DNA of 33,167 bases from SIG607 sp045614505 (GTDB taxonomy: Bacteria > Bacillota > Clostridia > Oscillospirales > Acutalibacteraceae): positions 1-33,167 of the forward strand of contig JAZLDA010000023.1 in the NCBI GenBank assembly GCA_045614505.1, in the 5' to 3' direction. The notes under the pieces are model-generated. The model was not told the DNA's origin. It did not search any database and saw only the letters and a list, made by a program, of their open reading frames with translations. Below are positions 22,567 to 30,870 of the stretch, piece by piece. The translations under genes and the position numbers were made by a program. How positions within the stretch are numbered: position 1 is the stretch's first letter; every line of letters starts with the position of its first letter.

Positions 22567-24184
22567 GATAATTTTAAGCGCAATAGTTCTGTTTTTAGGC
22601 TATTGGTTTATGTTGCCGCCCCTTAACTTCAGGAGCAGTGAAATGTATACCTTTATTATTTTTGCCATTATAGCTGTCTCGGTAATATGCGCGTTTTCGG
22701 GTGTTTTTTCTTCTATAAAGGCAGTGAAGGTTGATACCGAAAATTACAAAAAAATAAGTCTCAAGGGCTTTAAAAAACTGAAAACACCCACAAAGGTTAC
22801 CGTTTGTACCGTTGCGATTATAGCCCTTTTCCTTATTGTGGGCAATATTATCGGGGCTCAGATTTTCAATGCCTCGCGGTATAATAAGCTTATTACTATG
22901 GAGGACGGTGACTTTGTCAGCGAAGTAAGTGAAATCGGCAAGGACCAGATTCCAGTGGTGGACAAAGACACTGCATCAAGGCTGGGTCAAAGAAAATTGG
23001 GCGAAATGGCAGACCTTGTTTCTCAGTTTGAAATAGAAGAGCTTTACACACAGATTAATTTTAACGGCAGACCGGTAAGGGTTACTCCTCTTCGTTACGG
23101 AGATGCAATTAAATGGCTGGGCAACCAGAAAGAGGGTATTCCTGCATATATAACTGTGGATATGACAACACAGGAAACCTCTCTTGTAAGGCTGGAGCAG
23201 GGCATAAAATATTCCGAGAGCGAGTATTTTATGAGAGACGTTATGAGAAAACTGCGGTTTTCTTATCCCACCAAAATATTTGATGAAATCTCCTTTGAAA
23301 TTGACGATAACGGCACACCCTATTGGGTGGCTTCCACTGTCGAATACAAAATAGGAATTTTCAGCGGCAGAGACATAGGCGGCGCAGTACTGCTAAATGC
23401 ACAGACAGGTGAGAGTCAGTACTACGACATTGAAGAAATTCCCACCTGGGTAGACCAGGTGTACAGCTCCGATATGATTTTAACTCAGCTTACCTATAAC
23501 GGAAAATACCGTTCGGGCTGGCTCAATTCCATATTCGGACAAAAGGGAGTTCTTCAGCCTACCGACGGCTACAACTACCTTGCTATAAATGATGACGTGT
23601 GGCTTTATACCGGTATAACCTCGGTGACAAGTGACGAATCTAACGTAGGCTTTGTATTGACCAATCTGCGCACCAAAGAAACACGGTATTATCCCGTTCC
23701 CGGCGCAGAGGAATATTCGGCAATGAGTTCTGCTCAAGGTCAGGTACAGCATCTCGGCTATCGCGCCACCTTCCCCTTGCTTTTGAATGTTGCCGACAGA
23801 CCCAGTTATTTTATGGCGCTGAAAGACTCGGCAGGTCTCGTAAAAATGTACGCATTTGTTGATGTGCAACAGTACCAAATAGTAGGTACCGGAAGCACAG
23901 TAGAGGAAAGCCGTCAGGATTATCTCAGTAAACTCAAAAAAGAAGATGTTGACACGCCTGAGGCTGAAATTCTTACCGTTACCGCAAAGGTTACAAGGGT
24001 GAGCAGTGCGGTGGTTGACGGTAACACTTGTTACTATATTCTTTTAGAGGGCAGTGAGCAGGTATTTACCGTTCCGGTTTATCTCTCCGACAGACTGCCT
24101 TTCCTCGGCACAGAAGACACCGTGACAATCAGCTACTCTGAGGAGCAGGGCAAAACTATGGTATCGGCGGTAGAAATTAACTGA
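22538..24184 (+). CDS. Membrane-anchored protein of unknown function
   Basis: 548 residues. Membrane segments are seen at about 7-25, 37-58 and 87-108, followed by a soluble region of about 440 residues. Recognisable features in the soluble part are limited: a repeat-like IKWLGNQKEGIPAYI ... AQTGESQYYDIEEIPTWVDQVYSSD section and a C-terminal beta-rich part. I do not recognise a named family. ATG 22538 overlaps the S11 gene by 29 nt, has GAGGAAG upstream and is therefore translationally linked to it, so the two may work together in the envelope. Confidence 0.85.
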   Translation: MNKAKTILIKIILSAIVLFLGYWFMLPPLNFRSSEMYTFIIFAIIAVSVICAFSGVFSSIKAVKVDTENYKKISLKGFKKLKTPTKVTVCTVAIIALFLIVGNIIGAQIFNASRYNKLITMEDGDFVSEVSEIGKDQIPVVDKDTASRLGQRKLGEMADLVSQFEIEELYTQINFNGRPVRVTPLRYGDAIKWLGNQKEGIPAYITVDMTTQETSLVRLEQGIKYSESEYFMRDVMRKLRFSYPTKIFDEISFEIDDNGTPYWVASTVEYKIGIFSGRDIGGAVLLNAQTGESQYYDIEEIPTWVDQVYSSDMILTQLTYNGKYRSGWLNSIFGQKGVLQPTDGYNYLAINDDVWLYTGITSVTSDESNVGFVLTNLRTKETRYYPVPGAEEYSAMSSAQGQVQHLGYRATFPLLLNVADRPSYFMALKDSAGLVKMYAFVDVQQYQIVGTGSTVEESRQDYLSKLKKEDVDTPEAEILTVTAKVTRVSSAVVDGNTCYYILLEGSEQVFTVPVYLSDRLPFLGTEDTVTISYSEEQGKTMVSAVEIN

Positions 24185-24211
24185 TAAAAATGGCTCATAT
24201 TAAAGGAGTTA

Positions 24212-24235
24212 ATGTTTAAACTACCTTTGGGGTGA
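24212..24235 (+). CDS. Possible 7-codon leader peptide
   Basis: ATG to TGA encodes MFKLPLG. AAAGGAG lies only 3 nt upstream, a tight spacing. The stop codon overlaps GGGGTGAG, the ribosome site of the gene at 24245, so it could couple translation. It may be chance. Confidence 0.3.
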   Translation: MFKLPLG

Positions 24236-24244
24236 GCCGATTAA

Positions 24245-24919
24245 ATGATAAATCTTATAGCAGCGGCACAAGCGGTAACTATCCTGTTAACTTTCCGCCG
24301 CCTTTTGCTTTTAAGTAAAAAACAAAAAAATATAATTTTAAATATAATATGCGCCGTATTACTGTGCTTTAATATATGCCGTTATGCCGTACAGTCCCAT
24401 ACGTCAGGTGAAATGTGTATACCTGTGGAATTTTCGGCAATTTCTTATTTTTTGGTTCCTGCCATAGTACTGCTGAGAATTCCCCCTTTAAGGGTGTGGG
24501 CGGCATATTCGGGTGTGTTGGCGGGAAGCGGTTATTTCCTTTGTATGTCGATTTTCGGCGATATTGCTTATGTGGGATATAAGCCTTCAAGCGTTGCCGC
24601 CGCTCTATTCTGCCACGGGGTATTGCTCCTTTGCGGTATGCTTATTATAAGTGAAAAGAAGTTTTCTCCGAGTACGGGCTGGATAATCACCATAGGACTT
24701 ATAGGTATAAGTCTCCACGCCTTTTTGCTTCGCGGACACTTTGCAGGAGGCAACGGTATTTTTATTTATGAGTTGCTTTTCGCTTATCAACCCATAGCTT
24801 TTTTCGGGAGCGAAATAATCCCCTTTTACTATTTTTTACTCTTTGTTTTGGTAATACTCTCCTTTAATATGTTCTATCGACTGAATGTAAAGCTAACAAA
24901 AAAATCCCGCATACTTTGA
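24245..24919 (+). CDS. Small polytopic membrane protein, YwaF/TIGR02206-like
   Basis: 224 residues, six to seven membrane segments covering almost the whole chain, with an early charged turn (FRRLLLLSKKQKN) and a final RLNVKLTKKS tail. Size and the pattern of segments resemble the YwaF/TIGR02206 group, but no invariant motif makes this certain. ATG 24245 has GGGGTGAG 9 nt upstream. It lies 60 nt downstream of the 548-residue protein gene and may be cotranscribed. Its TGA stop is in the loop of the terminator that follows. Confidence 0.7.
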   Translation: MINLIAAAQAVTILLTFRRLLLLSKKQKNIILNIICAVLLCFNICRYAVQSHTSGEMCIPVEFSAISYFLVPAIVLLRIPPLRVWAAYSGVLAGSGYFLCMSIFGDIAYVGYKPSSVAAALFCHGVLLLCGMLIISEKKFSPSTGWIITIGLIGISLHAFLLRGHFAGGNGIFIYELLFAYQPIAFFGSEIIPFYYFLLFVLVILSFNMFYRLNVKLTKKSRIL

Positions 24920-24934
24920 GTATGCGGGATTTTT
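24900..24934. terminator. Bidirectional terminator between the membrane protein and the ACT gene
   Basis: A 16-bp stem AAAAATCCCGCATACT and its complement with a 3-nt loop TTG, T runs on both sides. The upstream stop codon overlaps the loop. Confidence 0.9.
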
Positions 24935-24948
24935 GTTGAAAGACTGTA

Positions 24949-25380
24949 TCAGAGCTTTTCTACGTCCTTGTCGGAGATAATATGGAAGCCTGCTTTTTCG
25001 AGAGCAGCTTCTGCCTTCTCATTGTCAGCAACGCGCATTACCATATAGGCGTGCTTTTCGGTGCGGGTCATAAAGGCGTAGAGATATTCCATATTAATAT
25101 GGTTTTCGTCAAGCACCTTTAAGGCTTCGGATAATTTTCCGGGGGCATCACCGATTTTAACACCTACAACATCGGTGGTTCTAATGAGATAGCCTTCCGC
25201 GTTCAGTGTCTTCATAGCGGTTTCGGTTTCGTTTACAATAAGACGCAAAATTCCGAAATCCTCAGTGTCGGCAATGGAAAGAGCGCGGATATTAACATTA
25301 TGTTTTGCAAGAGTATCGGTTATAGAGACAAGAGAACCCTGATGATTCTGAACGAAAACGGTAAGTTGTTTTAATGACAT
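24949..25380 (-). CDS. Tandem ACT-domain protein
   Basis: 143 residues consisting of two ACT domains: about 1-68 (LTVFVQNHQGSLVSITDTLAKHNVNI) and 70-143 (KIGDAPGKLSEALKVLDENHINMEYLYAF). ACT pairs bind amino acids. As the last gene of the ior-paaK operon it probably senses an aromatic amino acid or aryl acid and tunes a partner enzyme. Proteins of this form often sit beside paaK. ATG 25380 has AAAGGAGAG upstream, 17 nt after paaK. Confidence 0.9.
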   Translation of the reverse strand: MSLKQLTVFVQNHQGSLVSITDTLAKHNVNIRALSIADTEDFGILRLIVNETETAMKTLNAEGYLIRTTDVVGVKIGDAPGKLSEALKVLDENHINMEYLYAFMTRTEKHAYMVMRVADNEKAEAALEKAGFHIISDKDVEKL

Positions 25381-25397
25381 AAATTTTCTCTCCTTTA

Positions 25398-26705
25398 TTA
25401 ATGCAATTTGCGCTTATCGATTACACGAACAGCCTTGCCTTCGCTTCGTGCAATGGATTTCGGCGGAACAAGGTGAACGGAGGGATTAATACCAAGCATT
25501 ACCTTCATAGCATTTGAAAGAGCCTTTTCCTGTGCGGTAATACCGCTGACGGTATCGGTAAACTGGTCGGGGTTCATTTCAACATTGACGTCAAAGATGT
25601 CGTTGTTGCCGACTCTGTCAACAATAATCTGATAGTTAGGCTGATAGCCTTCGCTCAGCAGAACGGTTTCAATTTGGCTCGGGAACACATTAACACCGCG
25701 GATAATGAGCATATCGTCGGTTCTGCCCATGGGTTTCGCCATTTTAATAAGAGTTCTGCCGCAGGAACACTTTTTGCGGGAAAGCACGCAAATATCTCTT
25801 GTGCGGTAACGAAGTAAGGGAAACGCTTCTTTATCAAGAGAAGTGAAAACAAGCTCACCCTTCTCACCCTCGGGGAGAACCTCGCCTGTGTCAGGGTCGA
25901 TAATTTCGGCAACAAAGTGGTCTTCGTTTATGTGCATACCGGACTGCTCACAGCATTCGAAGGCAACACCGGGACCTGTGGTCTCGGTAAGTCCGTAAAT
26001 ATCGTAGGCCTTAATTCCAAGGTCTTTTTCTATACTCTTTCTCATTTCCTCGGTCCAGGGCTCTGCGCCGAAAATACCTGCTTTCAGCGGAATTTTATCG
26101 GGGGTATAGCCCATTTCCTTTAAGGACTCTGCAATATAAGCGGCATAAGAGGGAGTACAGCAAAGAATGGTAGCCGAGAGGTCGGTCATAAACTGAATCT
26201 GTCTCTCGGTAAAGCCTGAGGACATAGGAAGGGTAAGACAGCCTACCTTCTGAGAGCCGCCGTTAAGTCCGAAGCCCCCTGTAAACAGACCGTAACCGTA
26301 GGCAACCTGACAAACGTCCTTCTCTGTGCCGCCTGCGGCAACTATTGCTCTTGCACAGCAGTCTTCCCATAAATCTATATCGTTTTGGGTGTAAAATGCA
26401 ACGACACGCTTTCCGGTAGTACCAGAAGTGGAGTGAATACGAACACAGTCCCGAAGGGGCTTTGCCAGAAGTCCGTAAGGATAAGCCTCTCTTAAATCGG
26501 CTTTAGATAAGAAGGGGAGCTTATGTAAATCCTCAATACCCTTTATATCTTCCGGCTTTACGCCTTTCTTATCCATTAAATTGCGGTAGTATGCAACGTT
26601 TTCATAAACGTGTTGCACCTGTTTTTTTAGTTTTTCCGACTGAAGCTTTTTGATTTCTTTAACCGGCATTGTTTCAATTTCTTTTTGGAAATAACGGTTT
26701 TCCAT
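25398..26705 (-). CDS. paaK: Phenylacetate-CoA ligase
   Basis: 435 residues, full length. AMP-forming ligase that converts phenylacetate or a related aryl acetate to the CoA thioester. Motifs are IHSTSGTTGKRVV (phosphate loop), YGYGLFTGGFGLNGG, the IYGLTETTGPGVAFEC adenylate motif, RYRTRDIC, CSCGRTL and the C-terminal GMGR-type hinge region PMGRTDDMLIIRGVNVFP. It sits between iorB and the ACT protein in one operon (18-nt gaps). Next to IOR it can supply or consume aryl-acetyl-CoA. ATG 26705 has AAAGAGG. Confidence 0.95.
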   Translation of the reverse strand: MENRYFQKEIETMPVKEIKKLQSEKLKKQVQHVYENVAYYRNLMDKKGVKPEDIKGIEDLHKLPFLSKADLREAYPYGLLAKPLRDCVRIHSTSGTTGKRVVAFYTQNDIDLWEDCCARAIVAAGGTEKDVCQVAYGYGLFTGGFGLNGGSQKVGCLTLPMSSGFTERQIQFMTDLSATILCCTPSYAAYIAESLKEMGYTPDKIPLKAGIFGAEPWTEEMRKSIEKDLGIKAYDIYGLTETTGPGVAFECCEQSGMHINEDHFVAEIIDPDTGEVLPEGEKGELVFTSLDKEAFPLLRYRTRDICVLSRKKCSCGRTLIKMAKPMGRTDDMLIIRGVNVFPSQIETVLLSEGYQPNYQIIVDRVGNNDIFDVNVEMNPDQFTDTVSGITAQEKALSNAMKVMLGINPSVHLVPPKSIARSEGKAVRVIDKRKLH

Positions 26706-26723
26706 ATTTTTCGCCTCTTTAAA

Positions 26724-27293
26724 TTAAGAATTATAGCCTAAATTAAATGCTGTTTTATTCATTTCTACAAATTTCGGTGCAACGGTATTTTCGATTGCCG
26801 CGATCCATTTTTTAAAGGGAATGTCAAAGTGCTTTGCTGCTTTGCCCATAAGCACAATATTTACCGCTTTGCTGGAGCCTGCTTTTTCGGCTAACGACAG
26901 CGCATCAAGTGCTTCAACACTTACACCCTTGGCAATGAGTTCATCCAAAACATTTTCAGGGTACTCAGCCGCGCCGATAATCACCGGCATAGGGTCAATC
27001 TGCTGTGTGTTAACAACAATTTTGCCGTCTTTTTTAAGGAAAGCGGCATAGCGAGCGGCTTCCAATTTTTCAAAGGAAATAATTATATCAGCTTCACCCT
27101 GTGTAATAATTGGGGAGTAAACCTGCTCACCGTAGCGAACATAGGTAACAACGCTTCCTCCGCGCTGGCTCATACCGTGAACCTCGCTTACCTTTACGTC
27201 AAAGCCCTCGTCCATAAGAAGTCTGCCGAGAAGCTTTGATGCAAGCAGACTGCCTTGTCCGCCCACACCTACTATCATAACACTTTTAGTCAT
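26724..27293 (-). CDS. iorB: Indolepyruvate:ferredoxin oxidoreductase, beta subunit
   Basis: 189 residues. The IorB/PFOR-gamma-type domain binds as a dimer partner of IorA: IVGVGGQGSLLASKLLG at the start, HGMSQRGGSVVTYVRYG and the C-terminal helical region. With IorA it oxidises aryl-pyruvates (indole-, phenyl-, hydroxyphenylpyruvate) plus CoA to aryl-acetyl-CoA, CO2 and reduced ferredoxin. The frame begins with GTG at 27299, only 3 nt from AAGGAG. ATG 27293 has 9-nt spacing and is chosen. It follows iorA closely (13 nt). Confidence 0.95.
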   Translation of the reverse strand: MTKSVMIVGVGGQGSLLASKLLGRLLMDEGFDVKVSEVHGMSQRGGSVVTYVRYGEQVYSPIITQGEADIIISFEKLEAARYAAFLKKDGKIVVNTQQIDPMPVIIGAAEYPENVLDELIAKGVSVEALDALSLAEKAGSSKAVNIVLMGKAAKHFDIPFKKWIAAIENTVAPKFVEMNKTAFNLGYNS

Positions 27294-27306
27294 TTTCACT
27301 TTCTCC

Positions 27307-29031
27307 TTAAACTATCGCATCAAATGCGCAAAGCTGCTTACATACGCCGCAGCCAACGCAAAGAGTGTTGTCGATTTTTGCCTTGCCGTCTTTAATGCTG
27401 ATTGCAGGGCAGCCCAGACTCATACAGCGCTTGCAGGACTTACATTTGTCGCTTTCAACCTTTAAGGGTGCCTCATGCTTAACAGATTTGAGCAGTACGC
27501 AGGGGCGTCTCGAAATAATAACAGATGGCTCTTCCACGCTAAGCTCTTCCTTAACTGCTGTTTCGCAGGCTTTAAGGTCATAGGGGTCAACAACACGCAC
27601 TCTGTTTATACCGAGGGCTTTGCAAAGAGCCTCTAAATCAACCTTTGCGGCGGGGTCGCCCTTAATGTTAAAGCCTGTGGTGGGGTTTTGCTGATGTCCT
27701 GTCATACCGGTAATGGAGTTATCAAGAATTATAACGGTGGAGTTGGTTGAATTATAAGCAATATTTACAAGTCCTGTCATACCGGAATGCATAAAGGTGG
27801 AGTCACCGATAACAGCGACGCTTCTTTTTTCGGCAGTTTCGCCCATTGCGGCATTAAAGCCGTGGAGTCCCGAAACCGATGCGCCCATACAAAGGGTGGA
27901 ATCCAGTGCATTAAGGGGAGCAACTGCGCCGAGAGTGTAACAGCCGATATCACCCATAACGGTAATTTTATTCTTAGAAAGTGTATAGAACATACCTCTG
28001 TGGGGACAGCCTGCGCACATCATAGGAGGACGGGCAGGAATAACGCTGTCGGCAGATACGCTGTACTTATCCTCTTTGCCGAAGGCTTTTGCAATAGTGC
28101 CTTGAGAAAATTCTCCGAGGATTGAGAAAAGCTCTTTTCCTGCACAGTCAATTCCCAGCGCCTTAACGTGATTTTCAATAATGGGGTCAAGCTCTTCAAT
28201 AACATAGAGCTTTTTAACCTTGCTTGCAAAGTCACGAATAAGCTTTTCGGGGAGGGGATTGGGCATACCGATTTTAAGAATGCTGGCTTCCTCTCCGAAA
28301 ACTTCCTTTACATATAAATAAGAGCAACCAGAGGTGATAATTCCTATTTCCTCGCTGTTCATTTCTACCTTATTATATATACAGTCGTTTGCAAACTGAG
28401 CAAGGTTGGCGGTTCTTTGTTCAACGACAGGGTGGCGCTTAATGGCATTGCCCGGCATCATTATGTATTTGGCAGGGTTTTTCTTATAATCCTTTAATAC
28501 AGCGGGAACAGCCTCTGCTGTTTCTACAACAGACTGGCTGTGAGCGATTCGTGTGCACATACGAAGGAGTACGGGGGTGTCGAATTTCTCGGAAAGCAGG
28601 AAGGCGGTTTTTGCAAAATCGTATGCTTCCTGAGAATCGGCAGGCTCCAGCATAGGTACCTTTGAAGCAATGGCGTAGTGGCGGGAATCCTGCTCGTTCT
28701 GGGAGGAATGCATTGCAGGGTCGTCAGCAACACAGATAACCATACCGCCGTTAACACCTGTATAGGAAAGGGTGAAAAGGGGGTCAGCTGCAACGTTAAG
28801 ACCTACGTGCTTCATAGCGCAAGCGCTCCTTGCTCCGGCTAAACTTGCGCCAAAGGCAACCTCGCAGGCAACCTTTTCGTTAGGCGCCCATTCGGAATGT
28901 AAATCATCATACTTGGATAAAAATTCGGTAATTTCGGTAGAGGGTGTTCCGGGGTAACTGGAAACAACACCCAGTCCGCCGTCGTGAAGACCTGCGGCAA
29001 CTGCCGCATTACCTATCATCAGCTTTTTCAT
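27307..29031 (-). CDS. iorA: Indolepyruvate:ferredoxin oxidoreductase, alpha subunit
   Basis: 574 residues, slightly short for the family but complete. The N-terminal pyrimidine-binding half carries SSYPGTPSTEITEF. The TPP-binding domain (about 345-470) has MCAGCPHRG, MGDIGCYTLGA and the DNSITGMTGHQQNP metal/TPP motif. The C-terminus is a two-cluster ferredoxin domain: CKSCKRCMSLGCP, a C-x2-C-x2-C-x4-C cluster site, and CVGCGVCKQLC. Oxygen-sensitive, ferredoxin-linked, so it marks an anaerobe. It is the second gene of the operon and partners IorB. The direction in vivo may be aryl-pyruvate oxidation, or reductive carboxylation to make aromatic amino acids. Confidence 0.97.
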   Translation of the reverse strand: MKKLMIGNAAVAAGLHDGGLGVVSSYPGTPSTEITEFLSKYDDLHSEWAPNEKVACEVAFGASLAGARSACAMKHVGLNVAADPLFTLSYTGVNGGMVICVADDPAMHSSQNEQDSRHYAIASKVPMLEPADSQEAYDFAKTAFLLSEKFDTPVLLRMCTRIAHSQSVVETAEAVPAVLKDYKKNPAKYIMMPGNAIKRHPVVEQRTANLAQFANDCIYNKVEMNSEEIGIITSGCSYLYVKEVFGEEASILKIGMPNPLPEKLIRDFASKVKKLYVIEELDPIIENHVKALGIDCAGKELFSILGEFSQGTIAKAFGKEDKYSVSADSVIPARPPMMCAGCPHRGMFYTLSKNKITVMGDIGCYTLGAVAPLNALDSTLCMGASVSGLHGFNAAMGETAEKRSVAVIGDSTFMHSGMTGLVNIAYNSTNSTVIILDNSITGMTGHQQNPTTGFNIKGDPAAKVDLEALCKALGINRVRVVDPYDLKACETAVKEELSVEEPSVIISRRPCVLLKSVKHEAPLKVESDKCKSCKRCMSLGCPAISIKDGKAKIDNTLCVGCGVCKQLCAFDAIV

Positions 29032-29049
29032 ATAAAAAATATCCTTTCG

Positions 29050-30684
29050 TTAAGATTTGTTCTGAGAGTCAACAAGACCCTCTGCACCGTAGATTTTACG
29101 AAGTTTTGGTTTTTCGATTTTGCCTGTGGGATTACGGGGAATATCGGCAAAGATAATCTTTCTCGGGCGCTTATATCTGGGCAGACTCAGACAGAACTCA
29201 TTTATTTCCTCTTCCGTACAGGTCATACCCTTTTTAATTTCAATAATAGCGGTGGCAATTTCACCAAGTCTTGTATCGGGCAGACCGATTACGGCGACAT
29301 CCTTGATTTTGTTAAAGCCCGAAAGGAAGTTTTCAATCTGTACGGGGTAGAGGTTTTCACCGCCCGTAATAATAACATCCTTTTTGCGGTCAACAAGGTA
29401 AATAAAGCCTTCCTCGTCCTGCATTGCCATATCTCCCGTGTAGAGCCAGCCGTCTTTCAGAGATTCGGCAGTTGCCTTTTCGTCTCTGTAGTAGCAGGTC
29501 ATAACACCGGGGCCTTTAAGACAAAGCTCACCTACGTCCCCCTGTTTTACGGTTTCGCCCTCGGGGTAAACAATTTTAATTTCCCAGCCGTAACCGGGCA
29601 CGCCGATAGCACCCACTTTGTGAACATTTTCTGTTCCTAAATGAACTGCACCGGGGCCAATGGATTCACTGAGTCCGTAGTTGGTGTCATAGTCGTGATT
29701 TGGGAAAACCTCAAGCCAGCGCTTAATAAGACTCTGGGGAACAGGCTGTGCGCCTATGTGCATAAGACGCCAGTTTTTCAAGTCATAATCCTTAAGGTCG
29801 ATTTCTCCGCGCTCTATAGCGTTCAAAATGTCTTGAGCCCACGGAACGAGAAGCCATACAATGGAGCATTTTTCACTGCTTGCCGCCTCTAAAATGCTCT
29901 CTGAAGCAGTACCTTTAAGAATAACTGCTTTGCCTCCCACTAAGAGACTTCCGAACCAGTGCATTTTTGCACCCGTATGGTAAAGGGGAGGAATACACAA
30001 AAAGCAGTCATCCTTTGTCTGTCTGTGATGCGCCTGCTCAACTCTGCAGGCGTGGATAAGACTTTCGTGATTATGTAAAATAGCTTTTGGGAATCCCGTT
30101 GTGCCGGATGAAAAATAAATTGCGGCATCGTCCTCTTCGGTGAGGGTACATTCGGGGAAAGAACCCGAAAATTCACTGATAAGGTCGTTGTAGTCATCGG
30201 CAAAATCGGGACAGCTTCCGCCTAAATATATAAGGGTGCATTTTTTGCTCAGTTTTTCGGCAACTGCCTCCACACGGCCTACAAATTCGTTGCCGAAGAT
30301 AAGAACATCAGCCTCTGCAAGGTCAAGGCAGTAATCAATTTCGTCTGAGGAATAACGGAAATTAAGAGGCACAGCCAATGCACCGGCTTTTAAAATTCCG
30401 AAATAAATTGGCAGCCAGTCAATACAGTTCATAAGAAGAATGGCAACCTTTTTACCTTTGCCGATTCCGTTTGCAATAAGCATATTTGCGAGGCGGTTTG
30501 CTTTTTCATTGAAAACCTGCCAGGTTATCTCTCTTCTGTAGTGCTTTTTATTGGTGGGCTGAACAAGCTCATATTCGTGCCAGGTAAGTTTCCGCGTTTC
30601 GGGCTGTTCGGGATTTATTTCCACCAGCGCCGTATCGTTTGTGAATTCTCTGGCATTTTTTTCAAGTACGTGAACAATAGTCAT
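29050..30684 (-). CDS. AMP-forming acyl/aryl-CoA synthetase
   Basis: About 544 residues, class I adenylate-forming enzyme. Motifs in order: IYFSSGTTGFPKAILHNH (phosphate loop), NYGLSESIGPGAVHLG (A5), LYTGDMAMQDEEGF (A7), DRKKDVIITGGENLYP (A8) and the catalytic Lys in NPTGKIEKPKLR (A10). It activates a carboxylic acid to its CoA ester; the exact acid is unknown, and a fatty or aryl acid is plausible. Two in-frame ATGs exist, at 30702 and 30684. Only 30684 has a ribosome site (GAGGT about 9 nt upstream). First gene of the operon with iorA, iorB, paaK and the ACT protein, giving the operon two acid-CoA ligases. Confidence 0.9.
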   Translation of the reverse strand: MTIVHVLEKNAREFTNDTALVEINPEQPETRKLTWHEYELVQPTNKKHYRREITWQVFNEKANRLANMLIANGIGKGKKVAILLMNCIDWLPIYFGILKAGALAVPLNFRYSSDEIDYCLDLAEADVLIFGNEFVGRVEAVAEKLSKKCTLIYLGGSCPDFADDYNDLISEFSGSFPECTLTEEDDAAIYFSSGTTGFPKAILHNHESLIHACRVEQAHHRQTKDDCFLCIPPLYHTGAKMHWFGSLLVGGKAVILKGTASESILEAASSEKCSIVWLLVPWAQDILNAIERGEIDLKDYDLKNWRLMHIGAQPVPQSLIKRWLEVFPNHDYDTNYGLSESIGPGAVHLGTENVHKVGAIGVPGYGWEIKIVYPEGETVKQGDVGELCLKGPGVMTCYYRDEKATAESLKDGWLYTGDMAMQDEEGFIYLVDRKKDVIITGGENLYPVQIENFLSGFNKIKDVAVIGLPDTRLGEIATAIIEIKKGMTCTEEEINEFCLSLPRYKRPRKIIFADIPRNPTGKIEKPKLRKIYGAEGLVDSQNKS

Positions 30685-30721
30685 TGCGCTAACCTCTGTC
30701 ATATAAAAAATGTATAGTAAT

Positions 30722-30750
30722 ACTTTACCACTTTAAAGCGAGAATGTCAA
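30722..30750 (-). promoter_or_regulatory. Promoter of the acyl-CoA synthetase-ior-paaK operon
   Basis: Minus-strand TTGACA (30745-30750), 17-bp spacer, TAAAGT (30722-30727). An inverted repeat CTTTA-N6-TAAAG overlaps the -10 and spacer (30723-30738). Confidence 0.85.
30723..30738. promoter_or_regulatory. Operator copy 1, CTTTA-N6-TAAAG
   Basis: Perfect 5-bp arms with a 6-bp spacer, overlapping the -10 of the minus-strand operon. Same dyad as the copy at 30801-30816. The T-N11-A spacing fits a LysR-type site. Confidence 0.65.
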
Positions 30751-30788
30751 TGCAAACCGAAATTTTTCCGAATTTTTTTATAATGCTA

Positions 30789-30817
30789 TTGACAAAGTGG
30801 CTTTAATGTGCTAAAGT
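30789..30817 (+). promoter_or_regulatory. Promoter of the sodium:solute symporter gene
   Basis: TTGACA (30789-30794), 17-bp spacer, TAAAGT (30812-30817), the same hexamers as the divergent promoter. Confidence 0.8.
30801..30816. promoter_or_regulatory. Operator copy 2, CTTTA-N6-TAAAG
   Basis: Perfect arms, overlapping the -10 box of the symporter promoter. Together with flanking bases it matches the copy at the divergent promoter at 16 of 18 positions when aligned in promoter orientation. Confidence 0.65.
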
Positions 30818-30836
30818 GTATACAATTGATTTATCG

Positions 30837-30852
30837 CTTTAAACCGCTAAAT
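30837..30852. promoter_or_regulatory. Operator copy 3 (one mismatch), in the symporter leader
   Basis: CTTTA-N6-TAAAT, 9 of 10 arm positions, between the promoter and the ribosome site of the symporter gene. Confidence 0.5.
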
Positions 30853-30870
30853 CAAGAAAGGATGGTTTCT

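Noticed and set aside
30808..30870. N-terminal extension of the symporter from TTG 30808
   Set aside because: It lies within the predicted promoter and operator; ATG 30871 has the ribosome site.
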